The notes under the pieces were generated by a model. That model saw only the letters and a list, made by a program, of their open reading frames with translations, had not been told where the DNA came from and made no database searches. 64,000 nucleotides of DNA from Pedobacter sp. N36a (lineage in GTDB: Bacteria; Bacteroidota; Bacteroidia; Sphingobacteriales; Sphingobacteriaceae). Every line of letters begins with the position of its first letter. The stretch's first letter is position 1. The stretch covers positions 117,182 through 181,181 of the forward strand of contig NZ_JACSZW010000011.1 in the NCBI RefSeq assembly GCF_014472395.1, in the 5' to 3' direction. Of this stretch, positions 24,539-33,465 are shown one piece after another. A program made the position numbers and the translations under genes.

Positions 24539-25798
24539 ATGAATTTTATAAATTCAATACGTGTAAAAACAGGTTTGTTAGTTGGATTATGCCTGTTGAG
24601 CATCTTATCTCTAAAAGCCCAACGTAAAATGAACACAAAACCTACAGATCTGAAAGTTCTGGTCCTTTTCAATACAGAAAGCGGCGGAACCTATAAAATG
24701 GCCAAAGCGATGGCTGCCGGCATAGAAAAATTTCCAGGTGCTACTGCGGTCTTGAAGCAGGTACCAAGAATCAAAGCTCTGGCTCATGAGGATAAACAAG
24801 CATTTGCTCAGGTTCCTTATGCGTCGATTGACGAATTACCGGATTATGATGGTATCGCTTTTGGCTCAGCGGTTCATTTTGGAAATATGTCGGCAGATAT
24901 GCGGTACTTTCTGGACCAGAGTGTTGGCATCTGGACGGCCCGTAAGCTGGAAGGCAAACCTGCAACGGTATTTATGTCGGCAGGCAGTGGTGCTGGACGC
25001 GAGGCTGCGATTTTATCGTTCTGGAGTACACTTGCGGTACACGGAATGGTGATCGTTCCTACCGGTATCATGGGAAATCAGGAAATTGACAAAACTCTCC
25101 CGCAGGGAAATACCGCCTTTGGGACTACTTCATTAGCAGGTGCAAATGCAGTGACCAGACCTTCAGAAGGCGAATTACACCTGGCAGCACTTCAAGGTTA
25201 TGCCTTGGCGAAAGCCGCTAAAGGATACCAGGCGACAAAAGACAGTGCCCCAATGGCTCCGCTAACCGCGGCAAAAACCAATTCTACTACGGGTACCATT
25301 GCTGCTGGCAGTAGTACTATTGCAGGAGCAGCAACAAGGAGTAAAATTGAAGCGCGCTTGAAAGCATTGAACATCACCTTACCAGATGCCCCTGCTCCCG
25401 TTGGAAATTACAAACCTTTCCGCATCTCTGGAAAGCAGGTTTTCATTAACCAGATTGCATTAAATGCAGGAAAAGTAGATCATCCAGGAATGGTGGGCAC
25501 TGAGGTTACAGAAGAACAGGCCAAACTGGCGACACGACAAACGCTATTAAACGTCCTTGCAGTGTTGAAACAAGCAGCTGGTGGGAATTTAGACCACATC
25601 AAACAAGCGGTGCAATTAACCGGATTCTTTTACACTGCAGCAGGATATACCAAACATGCGGTATTAATGAATGAAGCTTCTAATCTACTCGTAGAAATAC
25701 TGGGAGAGAATGGGATGCACACCAGGGCTACTGTTGGCGCTTCCTCTCTCCCAATGAATTCAGCTGTAGAAATCCAGGCTATTTTTGAACTGGAATAA
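24539..25798 (+). CDS. Secreted fusion of a WrbA-like flavodoxin domain and a RidA-family domain
   Basis: A two-domain protein of 419 residues. The N-terminus (MNFINSIRVKTGLLVGLCLL...) is a signal peptide ending near LSLKAQ, so the mature protein is probably periplasmic. Next is a flavodoxin-like/WrbA-like domain (about 35-215: VLVLFNTESGGTYKMAKAMA; FGSAVHFGNMSADMRYFLDQ) that could bind FMN, then an alanine/threonine-rich linker (about 240-270) and a RidA/YjgF domain to the end (HTRATVGASSLPMNSAVEIQ). RidA enzymes hydrolyse reactive imines. This domain pairing is unusual to my knowledge. The divergent AraC gene is the likely regulator. An earlier ATG at 24509 overlaps the promoter region. Confidence 0.82.
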   Translation: MNFINSIRVKTGLLVGLCLLSILSLKAQRKMNTKPTDLKVLVLFNTESGGTYKMAKAMAAGIEKFPGATAVLKQVPRIKALAHEDKQAFAQVPYASIDELPDYDGIAFGSAVHFGNMSADMRYFLDQSVGIWTARKLEGKPATVFMSAGSGAGREAAILSFWSTLAVHGMVIVPTGIMGNQEIDKTLPQGNTAFGTTSLAGANAVTRPSEGELHLAALQGYALAKAAKGYQATKDSAPMAPLTAAKTNSTTGTIAAGSSTIAGAATRSKIEARLKALNITLPDAPAPVGNYKPFRISGKQVFINQIALNAGKVDHPGMVGTEVTEEQAKLATRQTLLNVLAVLKQAAGGNLDHIKQAVQLTGFFYTAAGYTKHAVLMNEASNLLVEILGENGMHTRATVGASSLPMNSAVEIQAIFELE

Positions 25799-25812
25799 AT
25801 ACAGGAAACAAT

Positions 25813-26259
25813 TTATTTGGTCAGCAATCGCCTATGGTAATTGATCTGACCGGTATGATAGGCCAAATGAGCCAACAAATGACACAGCATAAAGTCGTTC
25901 GTTTGGCCTTCATATACTTCTTTAACTTCAATTGGATAAGGCGCATCAAGGTCTTTCACTTTTTCAATACTTGTCTTTACATCCGCTTTTAAAGTGTATA
26001 GTTCTTTTAGTAATTCTTCGTAACTGAACCTGACCGCTTTAAATTCAGCTTCGCGATCACGTACATAAGAAAAATCACCCATTGGCAGGCAGACAAAGGT
26101 TCTTAAATTCCCAATCAGGTGCTGTGCCAGGTGCCCGGCAGTATTACTGATCCCTGGAGCTGTTAACCAAATATCTTCTTGCTGGCCATAAGCCTCCATT
26201 TCCGTAATCAATCTTTGAAGATCTCTTTCGTAAACATGGATATAATCTTGTTTTGTCAT
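25813..26259 (-). CDS. DinB-like protein (four-helix metal-binding fold)
   Basis: A protein of 148 residues resembling the DinB/YfiT superfamily. The three histidine positions expected for the metal site are seen in NTAGHLAQHLIGN and in LLAHLAYHTGQINYH. Members include thiol-dependent transferases and many proteins of unknown role; nothing here fixes the substrate. It stands alone on the minus strand, convergent with the WrbA-RidA gene. Confidence 0.85.
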   Translation of the reverse strand: MTKQDYIHVYERDLQRLITEMEAYGQQEDIWLTAPGISNTAGHLAQHLIGNLRTFVCLPMGDFSYVRDREAEFKAVRFSYEELLKELYTLKADVKTSIEKVKDLDAPYPIEVKEVYEGQTNDFMLCHLLAHLAYHTGQINYHRRLLTK

Positions 26260-26340
26260 AACGATGAGGTTGGTGTGTCTTCAAAAATCGTGAAAAGCAG
26301 AGGATCTATTCTCATTTTAATGAAATAAAACGGCGGAATT

Positions 26341-27273
26341 TTAGCCTAAAATCATAATCGCCCAGAGGGAAGCACCAGAAATCGCCAGCCATAAGATCAG
26401 CCCTTGCAAAAATGGCTTCATTCCAACCATCCGCAGCACTTTAAAGGACAATCCAGAACCAATCAGAAACAGCGTAAGTGTCAATCCGGCTTTCGCAATA
26501 CTCACTATATAAGGCGATAATACGCTCATAAAAGGCAGATAGGTATTGGCCAGCATCGCCAGGATAAACAAGCCAATAAAATAAGGCAGCTGCACTTTAC
26601 AGCGGTCACTCTTAAAGAGAAATGCAGTTCCAAATGCCAGTGGAACGATCCATAGCGCACGGGCTAATTTGACTGTGGTCGCAATTCTTAATGCTTCTTC
26701 TCCATATTTACTGGCTGCCCCCACCACTGAACTGGTATCATGAATGGCAATGGCGCACCACATTCCAAACTGGCTTTGCGTTAAATCAAGCGCATGTCCA
26801 ATCATTGGAAAAAGGAATAAGGCCACCGAATTCAGGATAAAGACAATTCCTAAAGAAACAGAAATGTCTTTTTCTTCTGCCTTCATAACTGGTGACAATG
26901 CGGCAATGGCGCTTCCACCACAGATTGCGGTTCCGGCAGAGATCAGGTAAGCGGTTTTACGTTCAATTTTGAAAACTTTGCCCAGGATATAGCCCAGAAT
27001 CAGCACCCCTGCGATGGAGGCAATGGTAAACAATACCCCTTCTTTTCCAGCTTTCATGGCCGCAAATACGTTCATTCCAAAACCCAGGCCGACCACAGAT
27101 ACTTTCAATAAGAGATTGGTTGCTTTATGGTTGAGCTCCTGATACGGATGTTTCATCAGCTGCGCCATGGCCAAACCTAATAATAGGGCCAATGGGGCAG
27201 ACATAAATGGCAGCAGACAAAACAATGCTGCTGTGATAAAAATAACCTTCCGTTTTCGCTCGCTCAATTTCAT
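26341..27273 (-). CDS. YeiH family inner-membrane protein, putative sulfate/sulfite exporter
   Basis: A protein of 310 residues with about ten membrane helices and UPF0324/YeiH motifs (LLKVSVVGLGFGMN; ISAGTAICGGSAIAALSPV; AIHDTSSVVGAASKYG). The ATG at 27273 is preceded by an unusually good ribosome binding site (AAGGAG six bases upstream), which decides against an upstream TTG start at 27297. A LysR gene lies directly upstream on the same strand, as in the yeiE-yeiH pair of enterobacteria. Anion export is a family-level prediction, not shown here. Confidence 0.9.
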   Translation of the reverse strand: MKLSERKRKVIFITAALFCLLPFMSAPLALLLGLAMAQLMKHPYQELNHKATNLLLKVSVVGLGFGMNVFAAMKAGKEGVLFTIASIAGVLILGYILGKVFKIERKTAYLISAGTAICGGSAIAALSPVMKAEEKDISVSLGIVFILNSVALFLFPMIGHALDLTQSQFGMWCAIAIHDTSSVVGAASKYGEEALRIATTVKLARALWIVPLAFGTAFLFKSDRCKVQLPYFIGLFILAMLANTYLPFMSVLSPYIVSIAKAGLTLTLFLIGSGLSFKVLRMVGMKPFLQGLILWLAISGASLWAIMILG

Positions 27274-27346
27274 AATTACTCCTTTTTTGTAGTACAAAAT
27301 TGAGAAGAATGAAAGGGCCGATCAAATTCAAAAGCCTGATCTGATA

Positions 27347-28243
27347 TTACTTTAAGTTATAAACAAATTTAACATGGCGTAAGAATACTTCAGATAAACC
27401 ATCGAGTTTCCCCTGAAGGTGAATAAAATAGAAATAGCGTTCGATGCTCAAACCGGTCACATCAATTACCGTCAGACTGCCATTCTGCAGCTCTTTACCG
27501 AGGGCATGAATAGAGATAAAGGCCAGACAAGAAGAATTCATTAAATAAGATTTCATGCTTTCTGTGCTTCCTAGCTGAATTTCGACTTTCAGGTCGGACA
27601 TTTTTAAGCCTATAGATTTTAGGGCATGGCTGAGCACTTCTCTGGTTCCAGATCCCTGCTCCCGCAGCACAAAAGCATAATCTTTCAGTGTTTCCGGACT
27701 CAGCTGATCTTTCTTTGCCAGGGGATGATCTTTCCCGCAAACCAGCACAATTTCATCTTTGATAAACTCAGTATAACTGATTTCCTGATTTTTAGACTTC
27801 CCTTCTACAATGCCCAGATCAATTTCTTTATCAATTAAAGCTTTTTCAATCTGCTCTGTATTGCCATTGATCAGGTTCAGGCGAATGTCGGGAAACTTCT
27901 TTCTGAAACCAGCAAGCAGTGGGGCGGCTACATAATGCGCAATTGTGGTACTGGCGCCCAGATTTAAAAGCCCTTCTTTCTTGTCTACCAAGGCATTCAT
28001 TTCAAAATCAATGTTTCTATAAATCGCAAATAATTTTTCTGCATGCTGCAATAACAATTCACCGGCGGCTGTGAGCTCAATCCGATTCCCCTTACGGACA
28101 AATAACTTATTATTATACTGCTGCTCCAATTCATGAATATGTTTTGTCACGGCCGGCTGGGTAATGAATAAGCTTTCTGCGGCTTTTGTAAAGCTAAGAC
28201 GTTTGGCTACGGTATAGAATACTTCTAGGCGAAAATCTGACAT
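27347..28243 (-). CDS. LysR family transcriptional regulator
   Basis: A regulator of 298 residues with an N-terminal winged helix (FYTVAKRLSFTKAAESLFIT; QPAVTKHIHELEQQYNNKLF) and a substrate-binding-protein-like effector domain from about residue 90. It is similar in layout to YeiE/CysB-like regulators. It lies 73 bp upstream of the YeiH gene on the same strand and probably controls it; a role in sulfur anion sensing follows from that link and is inference. Confidence 0.93.
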   Translation of the reverse strand: MSDFRLEVFYTVAKRLSFTKAAESLFITQPAVTKHIHELEQQYNNKLFVRKGNRIELTAAGELLLQHAEKLFAIYRNIDFEMNALVDKKEGLLNLGASTTIAHYVAAPLLAGFRKKFPDIRLNLINGNTEQIEKALIDKEIDLGIVEGKSKNQEISYTEFIKDEIVLVCGKDHPLAKKDQLSPETLKDYAFVLREQGSGTREVLSHALKSIGLKMSDLKVEIQLGSTESMKSYLMNSSCLAFISIHALGKELQNGSLTVIDVTGLSIERYFYFIHLQGKLDGLSEVFLRHVKFVYNLK

Positions 28244-28679
28244 GGAATCCGGGGATCTGTTTGGTTAAACATTCAAACTTAAAAAAAGCGATTCATTATA
28301 CTTAAAACAGTATCATATTGTTACCCTTTTTTTTACCGTAATCTCCATTTTCTTTAAACACTGATTTCTAAAAATCGCCAAGAAATTGATGATACCATAC
28401 CTCATCAGACTTCCTTCATCTTACATTTGGTTTATTTGGTATTTCAGCAACTTATTCCAGTAAAGGGCATTCCCTCTCTAAGCGCAAACAAAAAAAGCTG
28501 AAGGATGACCTTCAGCTTTTCATAAAATAATTATGATGAGCGTCTCTATTAAGGGAGATTTAACTAAAAATAGCTAATAATCAGCTAATTCTCTCCATTC
28601 AATTCATTCATTATATTACTAAAAACTATAAAAATCGATCAAAAACTTCTTAAAACGTCATCAAAATTCCCTGAAACGA
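28244..28679. other. Intergenic region, 436 bp
   Basis: AT-rich. Apart from the terminator hairpin at 28491-28520 I see no gene, RNA or clear promoter. The LysR promoter should lie in the left part. Confidence 0.5.
28491..28520. terminator. Intrinsic terminator downstream of the AraC gene
   Basis: AAAAGCTGAAGG (28493-28504) pairs perfectly with CCTTCAGCTTTT (28509-28520) around a 4-nt loop, with A- and T-runs for both strands. It lies about 160 bp past the minus-strand AraC gene. Confidence 0.85.
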
Positions 28680-29600
28680 TTAAAAACCGGCATTTACCTG
28701 GAGCTGGTAATGACCTGGTGTCATGCCCACTAGCTTTTTAAATGCCCGTATAAAATAATTTGCGTCACTAAACCCAAGCTCATAACTAACGGCCGCTACT
28801 TTCGCTTTCGGATTACTCAACAACTGCTTTGCTTTTGCAATTTTCTCAGAAAGGATAAATTCATTAGGGCTTAATCCAAGTTCGCGCTTAAATAAGCGAT
28901 AAAACGTGGCTTTACTCATACATGCCTTATCCGACAAACTATTGATATTGATTTTTTCATTCAGATTGGTTTTGATATAATAGAGTACATAAGCCAATGG
29001 ATTGCGGTTCTGCTCCGATGCATCTGCTCCCAGAATTTTCAAATGCTGTTTTTGCATGATACGTACCAGCAATTCTTTTAAAGTTAAATCAGCCAGAATA
29101 TCAGTGGCTCCAGAGCGTTCTGAGCAAATTCTGACCACTTTATTAATCAAGCCTGCAATATCTTCGCTGTTCTGAAAATGACATTCTTCAAAATTCAAAT
29201 GCCATAAACTTGCTCCAGCTTGCTTAGGATAAAATTCATTGAGGTAAGTGATTGTTTTTTTGATCTGATCGGGATCAATCGCCAATGCAATACATTGCGT
29301 TGGATTTTCATTTGTTGCTTCGGGGAAATCGATGTTCATGCACAATGCTGGCGGCACAATTACGGTTTGTCCGGGATAATAATCAAATTCAGATTTTCCA
29401 GACAAGTGCATCACCTTCTTGCCCCTCAACATACTGGTGATCACCAAATCATTAAATACAAGGGGCACATGATAAGATTCTGTATAGGTCTCAAAGACAT
29501 TTAACTCGCAGTTCTTCAAGGTGTATGCGGTTCTATTTTCTACAAGTGTCTTTAAACTTTCTGCTCTGCTGAGTCCGAATGGATTTAATTTGTGCTGCAT
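28680..29600 (-). CDS. AraC family regulator, AraC_N type, next to aldehyde dehydrogenase
   Basis: A regulator of 306 residues with an N-terminal AraC_N-like sensor (about 20-190, YYPGQTVIVPPALCMNIDFP) and a C-terminal double helix-turn-helix (ININSLSDKACMSKATFYRLF; VAAVSYELGFSDANYFIRAF). It is divergent from the aldehyde dehydrogenase gene, with 159 bp between the start codons, and probably controls the ALDH-ADH-DUF779 cluster. Confidence 0.93.
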   Translation of the reverse strand: MQHKLNPFGLSRAESLKTLVENRTAYTLKNCELNVFETYTESYHVPLVFNDLVITSMLRGKKVMHLSGKSEFDYYPGQTVIVPPALCMNIDFPEATNENPTQCIALAIDPDQIKKTITYLNEFYPKQAGASLWHLNFEECHFQNSEDIAGLINKVVRICSERSGATDILADLTLKELLVRIMQKQHLKILGADASEQNRNPLAYVLYYIKTNLNEKININSLSDKACMSKATFYRLFKRELGLSPNEFILSEKIAKAKQLLSNPKAKVAAVSYELGFSDANYFIRAFKKLVGMTPGHYQLQVNAGF

Positions 29601-29670
29601 GTCAAAAATATAATTTGGTTAATACAATGAGACCATAGTGCTATAACATGAAACGATTCTCCTACCTCTG

Positions 29671-29703
29671 CCCGCGCTATTGCCCTAGGTTTGTAATAGC
29701 GGG
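29671..29703 (+). promoter_or_regulatory. ALDH promoter with flanking inverted repeat
   Basis: TAGGTTTG (29686-29693) matches the TAnnTTTG -7 box. It is framed by the inverted repeat CGCTATT (29675-29681) / AATAGCG (29695-29701) with a 13-nt spacer, a candidate operator that a bound regulator would block or use. Confidence 0.5.
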
Positions 29704-29759
29704 TGCTTGCCCTTTCAAGTTCAATTTACTTTAAAAATCATTAAAAAGACGATATATTC

Positions 29760-31265
29760 ATGGAAAATCTAGTAAAAAGACCGTCATTTAAATCGCATTA
29801 CGACAATTTCATTGGCGGCAAATTTGTAGCTCCTGTCAAAGGCGTTTATTTTGACAACATCTCTCCGATAGATGGAAAAGTCTTTACAAAGGCTGCCAGG
29901 TCGAGTAAAGAAGACGTAGAACTGGCATTGGATGCAGCGCATGAGGCTTTCAAAACCTGGAGCAAAAGTTCGGCAACGTATAGAAGCAATATCTTATTAA
30001 AGGTTGCACAAAAAATCGAAGATAATTTAGAATACCTCGCTACCGTAGAAACCATAGACAATGGAAAAGCGATCCGGGAAACACTAGCCGCAGATCTACC
30101 TTTGGTAGTAGACCATTTCAGGTATTTTGCCGGAGTGATCAGAGCTGATGAAGGTTCGATTGCAGAACATGACGAGCATACCGTAAGTATTGCCCTTCAT
30201 GAGCCAATCGGAGTAGTTGCCCAGATCATTCCATGGAACTTCCCGTTATTAATGGCGACCTGGAAAATCGCGCCGGCACTGGCTGCAGGTTGTTGTACGG
30301 TAGTGAAACCTGCTGAACAAACCCCGGTTTCTATCATCATTCTGATGGAACTAATTGGTGACATTCTGCCTCCGGGTGTACTAAATATTGTGAACGGATA
30401 CGGGATTGAAGTGGGTAAACCATTGGCTACCTCATCGAGAATCTCGAAAGTTGCTTTTACCGGCAGTACTACTTCCGGCCGTTTAATCATGCAGTATGCG
30501 GCAGAAAACATCATCCCTTCTACAATGGAACTGGGTGGGAAATCGCCGAACATCTTCTTTGAATCGGTCGCAGATAAAGACGATGCCTTTTTTGATAAAG
30601 CGGTAGAAGGTGCTGTGATGTTTGCTTTAAACCAGGGAGAGATCTGTACCTGTCCATCGCGCCTGCTGATTCAGGAAAGCATTTACGACAAATTTATCGC
30701 CCGAGTGATTGAGCGTACCAAAGCGATCAAGATCAGCCATCCATTGGATAAAACCAGTATGATGGGCGCACAGACTTCAAATGAGCAGTATCAAAAGATC
30801 CTTTCTTACCTGAACATTGGTAAAGAAGAAGGTGCAGAACTGCTGATTGGCGGTACAGCGAATAAGCTGGAAGGAGAATTAGAAACTGGTTATTACATCG
30901 AGCCTACCATTTTAAAAGGACACAATAAAATGCGCATTTTCCAGGAAGAGATTTTTGGCCCTGTGCTTTGTGTGACCACATTTAAAACAGTAGAAGAAGC
31001 GATAGAAATTGCAAACGACACCTTATACGGATTGGGCGCAGGCGTCTGGACCCGTGATGCGCATGAATTATATCAGGTGCCACGCGCGATTCAGGCAGGA
31101 AGAATCTGGGTAAACCAGTACCATGCCTACCCTGCACATGCCCCTTTCGGAGGTTATAAAAAATCAGGCTTCGGAAGAGAAAACCATAAAATGATGCTGG
31201 ATCATTACCGCAGCACCAAAAATATGCTGATCTCTTACGATAAAAACAAATTAGGATTCTTTTAA
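29760..31265 (+). CDS. NAD-dependent aldehyde dehydrogenase (acetaldehyde dehydrogenase type)
   Basis: Oxidises aldehydes to acids in the cytoplasm. The protein has 501 residues, normal for ALDH. N160 in IIPWNFPL, the cofactor loop FTGSTTSGR, the general base E257 in MELGGKSPNIF and the catalytic C296 in NQGEICTCPSR are present. The GEICTCPSR form and the C-terminal LDHYRSTKNMLISY resemble the ExaC/AldB acetaldehyde dehydrogenase group. Alcohol dehydrogenase and DUF779 follow on the same strand, a known gene set for alcohol and aldehyde oxidation. A strong terminator follows it. Confidence 0.95.
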   Translation: MENLVKRPSFKSHYDNFIGGKFVAPVKGVYFDNISPIDGKVFTKAARSSKEDVELALDAAHEAFKTWSKSSATYRSNILLKVAQKIEDNLEYLATVETIDNGKAIRETLAADLPLVVDHFRYFAGVIRADEGSIAEHDEHTVSIALHEPIGVVAQIIPWNFPLLMATWKIAPALAAGCCTVVKPAEQTPVSIIILMELIGDILPPGVLNIVNGYGIEVGKPLATSSRISKVAFTGSTTSGRLIMQYAAENIIPSTMELGGKSPNIFFESVADKDDAFFDKAVEGAVMFALNQGEICTCPSRLLIQESIYDKFIARVIERTKAIKISHPLDKTSMMGAQTSNEQYQKILSYLNIGKEEGAELLIGGTANKLEGELETGYYIEPTILKGHNKMRIFQEEIFGPVLCVTTFKTVEEAIEIANDTLYGLGAGVWTRDAHELYQVPRAIQAGRIWVNQYHAYPAHAPFGGYKKSGFGRENHKMMLDHYRSTKNMLISYDKNKLGFF

Positions 31266-31278
31266 TAGTTGATGATTC

Positions 31279-31317
31279 AATCCCGGACAGCACGAAGTTT
31301 TCCGGGATTTTTTTTTT
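31279..31317 (+). terminator. Intrinsic terminator between ALDH and ADH genes
   Basis: AATCCCGGA (31279-31287) pairs with TCCGGGATT (31301-31309) and runs into nine or more T. The ADH gene would need read-through or its own promoter. Confidence 0.88.
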
Positions 31318-31340
31318 ATTCTCATTTATTCCCCCATATT

Positions 31341-32375
31341 ATGCTCCCTAAAACCATGAAAGCCGCAGTGATTTCTGAATTCGGAAAACCATTGCAGATT
31401 GAAGAAGTAGAAGTTAAAAGACCAGGCAGAAATCAGATTCTGGTGAAAGTAATTGCCAGTGGCGTATGCCATACAGATTTACATGCCGTATCTGGAGATT
31501 GGCCGGTAAAACCGAAAATGCCTTTAATTCCTGGCCATGAGGGCGTAGGTTATGTAGTAGCCCTTGGCCCTGAGGTGAATAATGTTAAAGAAGGCGACCT
31601 GGTAGGCGTACCCTGGCTTTACAGTGCCTGCGGCGGATGCGACCACTGCATTACCGGATGGGAAACCTTATGTGAAAGCCAGCAGAATGGCGGTTACAGT
31701 GTAGACGGTAGTTTTGCGGAGTACGTAATTGCTGATGCCCGCTATGTAGGACATTTACCTGCGAATTCCAATTTACTGGAAATGGCGCCAATTTTATGTG
31801 CAGGGGTAACCGTCTATAAAGGATTAAAAGAAACAGAAGTAAAACCTGGGGAATGGGTCGCTATTTCTGGAATTGGTGGATTGGGTCATGTTGCCGTCCA
31901 GTATGCGAAAGCAATGGGCATGCATGTGGCCGCAATTGATATTGCCGATGATAAGCTGGAGCTGGCCACAAAACTTGGCGCAGATTTAGTAGTAAATGCC
32001 ATGAAACAGAATCCAGGAGAATTCCTGAAGAAAGAAACTGGCGGAATGCATGGTGCATTGGTTACTGCTGTTTCTCCAATTGCCTTTAAACAGGGATTGG
32101 AAACGCTGAGACGAAAAGGAACCATGGCTTTAAACGGACTTCCTCCGGGAAATTTCGACCTTTCTATTTTCGATACTGTATTGAACAGGATCACCATCCG
32201 TGGCTCCATTGTAGGTACCCGAAAAGATTTACAGGAAGCCATCGAATTTGCCGCAGAAGGAAAAGTAAAAGCAACAGTAACTGCTGCAAAACTAGAAGAC
32301 ATCAACGAAGTTTTCGATCAGATGAAAGCAGGAAAGATCGATGGAAGGATCGTCTTACAGATTGCGGATCAATAA
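31341..32375 (+). CDS. adhP: Zinc-dependent alcohol dehydrogenase (AdhP type)
   Basis: Interconverts alcohols and aldehydes with NAD(H). The protein has 344 residues from ATG 31341 (MLPKTMKAAVISEFGKP); ATG 31356 would also give a complete enzyme. Catalytic zinc ligands are in SGVCHTDLHA and GHEGVGYVV, the structural zinc cysteines in CGGCDHCITGWETLC, and the nucleotide fold in ISGIGGLGHVAVQYAKAMG. Frames reaching back to 31269 would read through the terminator and are rejected. It lies between ALDH and DUF779. Confidence 0.93.
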   Translation: MLPKTMKAAVISEFGKPLQIEEVEVKRPGRNQILVKVIASGVCHTDLHAVSGDWPVKPKMPLIPGHEGVGYVVALGPEVNNVKEGDLVGVPWLYSACGGCDHCITGWETLCESQQNGGYSVDGSFAEYVIADARYVGHLPANSNLLEMAPILCAGVTVYKGLKETEVKPGEWVAISGIGGLGHVAVQYAKAMGMHVAAIDIADDKLELATKLGADLVVNAMKQNPGEFLKKETGGMHGALVTAVSPIAFKQGLETLRRKGTMALNGLPPGNFDLSIFDTVLNRITIRGSIVGTRKDLQEAIEFAAEGKVKATVTAAKLEDINEVFDQMKAGKIDGRIVLQIADQ

Positions 32376-32386
32376 ATCATAAGAAA

Positions 32387-32761
32387 ATGGGAATCAAGAG
32401 AATTGAGGCAACAGCAGCAGCCAAAGACGTCATTGCAAAATTAAAGGCAGAATACGGAGAACTCATGTTTCACCAAAGCGGGGGATGCTGCGAAGGCTCC
32501 TATCCCCATTGTTTTGAGAAAGGGGGTTTTCTTGTCGGCTCCAATGATGTTTGCATTGGCGAAATTGAAGGCTGTAAATTTTACATGGCCGGAGATCAGT
32601 TCGAGTATTGGAAACATACGAAGCTGATACTGGATGTCATCCCTGGAAGAGCAGCAAGCTTTTCTCTTGAATCCACCCTGGACATGGGCTTTTTAATCCA
32701 TTCCAGGTTATTTAGCGAAGAAGAATTGAAAGACCTGGAACCGGTGATACCTGCGGATTAG
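32387..32761 (+). CDS. DUF779 family protein
   Basis: A protein of 124 residues with the family hallmark MFHQSGGCCEGSYPHCF (residues about 27-43), whose cysteines and histidines could bind metal. DUF779 genes are regularly found beside ALDH and ADH genes, as here (11 bp after ADH), which suggests a helper or metal-handling role in alcohol oxidation. The function is not established. Confidence 0.9.
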   Translation: MGIKRIEATAAAKDVIAKLKAEYGELMFHQSGGCCEGSYPHCFEKGGFLVGSNDVCIGEIEGCKFYMAGDQFEYWKHTKLILDVIPGRAASFSLESTLDMGFLIHSRLFSEEELKDLEPVIPAD

Positions 32762-32790
32762 TACCGCAGGTATCACCTTCTTTAGTTTTC
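32743..32790. terminator. Bidirectional terminator overlapping the DUF779 stop
   Basis: GGTGATACCTGCGG (32743-32756) pairs perfectly with CCGCAGGTATCACC (32764-32777); the 7-nt loop contains the DUF779 stop codon. TTCTTTAGTTTTC follows. It separates convergent genes. Confidence 0.85.
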
Positions 32791-33443
32791 TATTTGTAAA
32801 ACTGATGCCAGCTTCCCTGGTAATGCTCATCAAAGTTTTCTTTATTATCAAATACAATCGGTAAGTTCTCCAGATTGAAATAATTAAACTCATCATAAGG
32901 TTTCAGCAGTTTCAGGTATTCGGCTCTGATTTCCGACTGAAGTCCGCTGTCTTTACTCTGCAGCATCTGCTCTTTGGTTAAAAAGAAAAAGGTGGTATAG
33001 GCACCAAATCGGGAAATCTCCCAAAGGCTTTGATCCGCATACTTTACTTTAAAAGCCTCTACTTCTTCTTTAGGAATCCCCTCATTACAAGCAGCCTGCT
33101 CCGCCGGTTCAAACTCCTGAAAAATCACCCAGATGTCCGAATTATCGGAAACACCACTGTTTTCATTGGCAAAAGTCTTAAACTTATCAACAACAGCCTT
33201 TCTCTTTTTTTCATCATAACCACTGCCATCATGAAAAACTGAGGCCTGTCCCTGAAGTTCAAAAATCAGGCTAAGTTTAGGCCGATCATTCGGATCAATT
33301 TTATCGTAAATAATATTGATAGGCCGCCATCCAAACTCTTCTAGAACCCAGTCTGCAAATTTGGAAAAGGAACTATCCAATTCCTTCTCTCCCCTTTTAA
33401 TCAATTTTGTTGAATGATAATCTCTTTCAGAAGTATACATCAT
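32790..33443 (-). CDS. Hypothetical protein, 217 residues
   Basis: I do not recognise the family. The protein is acidic and rich in aromatic residues (WVLEEFGWRPINIIYD; WVIFQEFEPAEQAAC; YQGSWHQFYK at the end), without a signal peptide or membrane helix, so it is probably cytoplasmic. It starts 22 bp after the stop of the outer-membrane barrel gene on the same strand and is probably co-transcribed with it. A second ATG follows the first directly. Confidence 0.75.
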   Translation of the reverse strand: MMYTSERDYHSTKLIKRGEKELDSSFSKFADWVLEEFGWRPINIIYDKIDPNDRPKLSLIFELQGQASVFHDGSGYDEKKRKAVVDKFKTFANENSGVSDNSDIWVIFQEFEPAEQAACNEGIPKEEVEAFKVKYADQSLWEISRFGAYTTFFFLTKEQMLQSKDSGLQSEIRAEYLKLLKPYDEFNYFNLENLPIVFDNKENFDEHYQGSWHQFYK

Positions 33444-33465
33444 ATACCCATCATTTTATATGGCC

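Noticed and set aside
28383..28470. Short plus-strand frame in the 28.2-28.7 kb gap
   Set aside because: Only about 24 codons, no ribosome binding site, and a composition like the surrounding AT-rich DNA.
31269..31340. N-terminal extension of the alcohol dehydrogenase
   Set aside because: It reads through a strong terminator and lacks similarity; the family starts near MKAAV.
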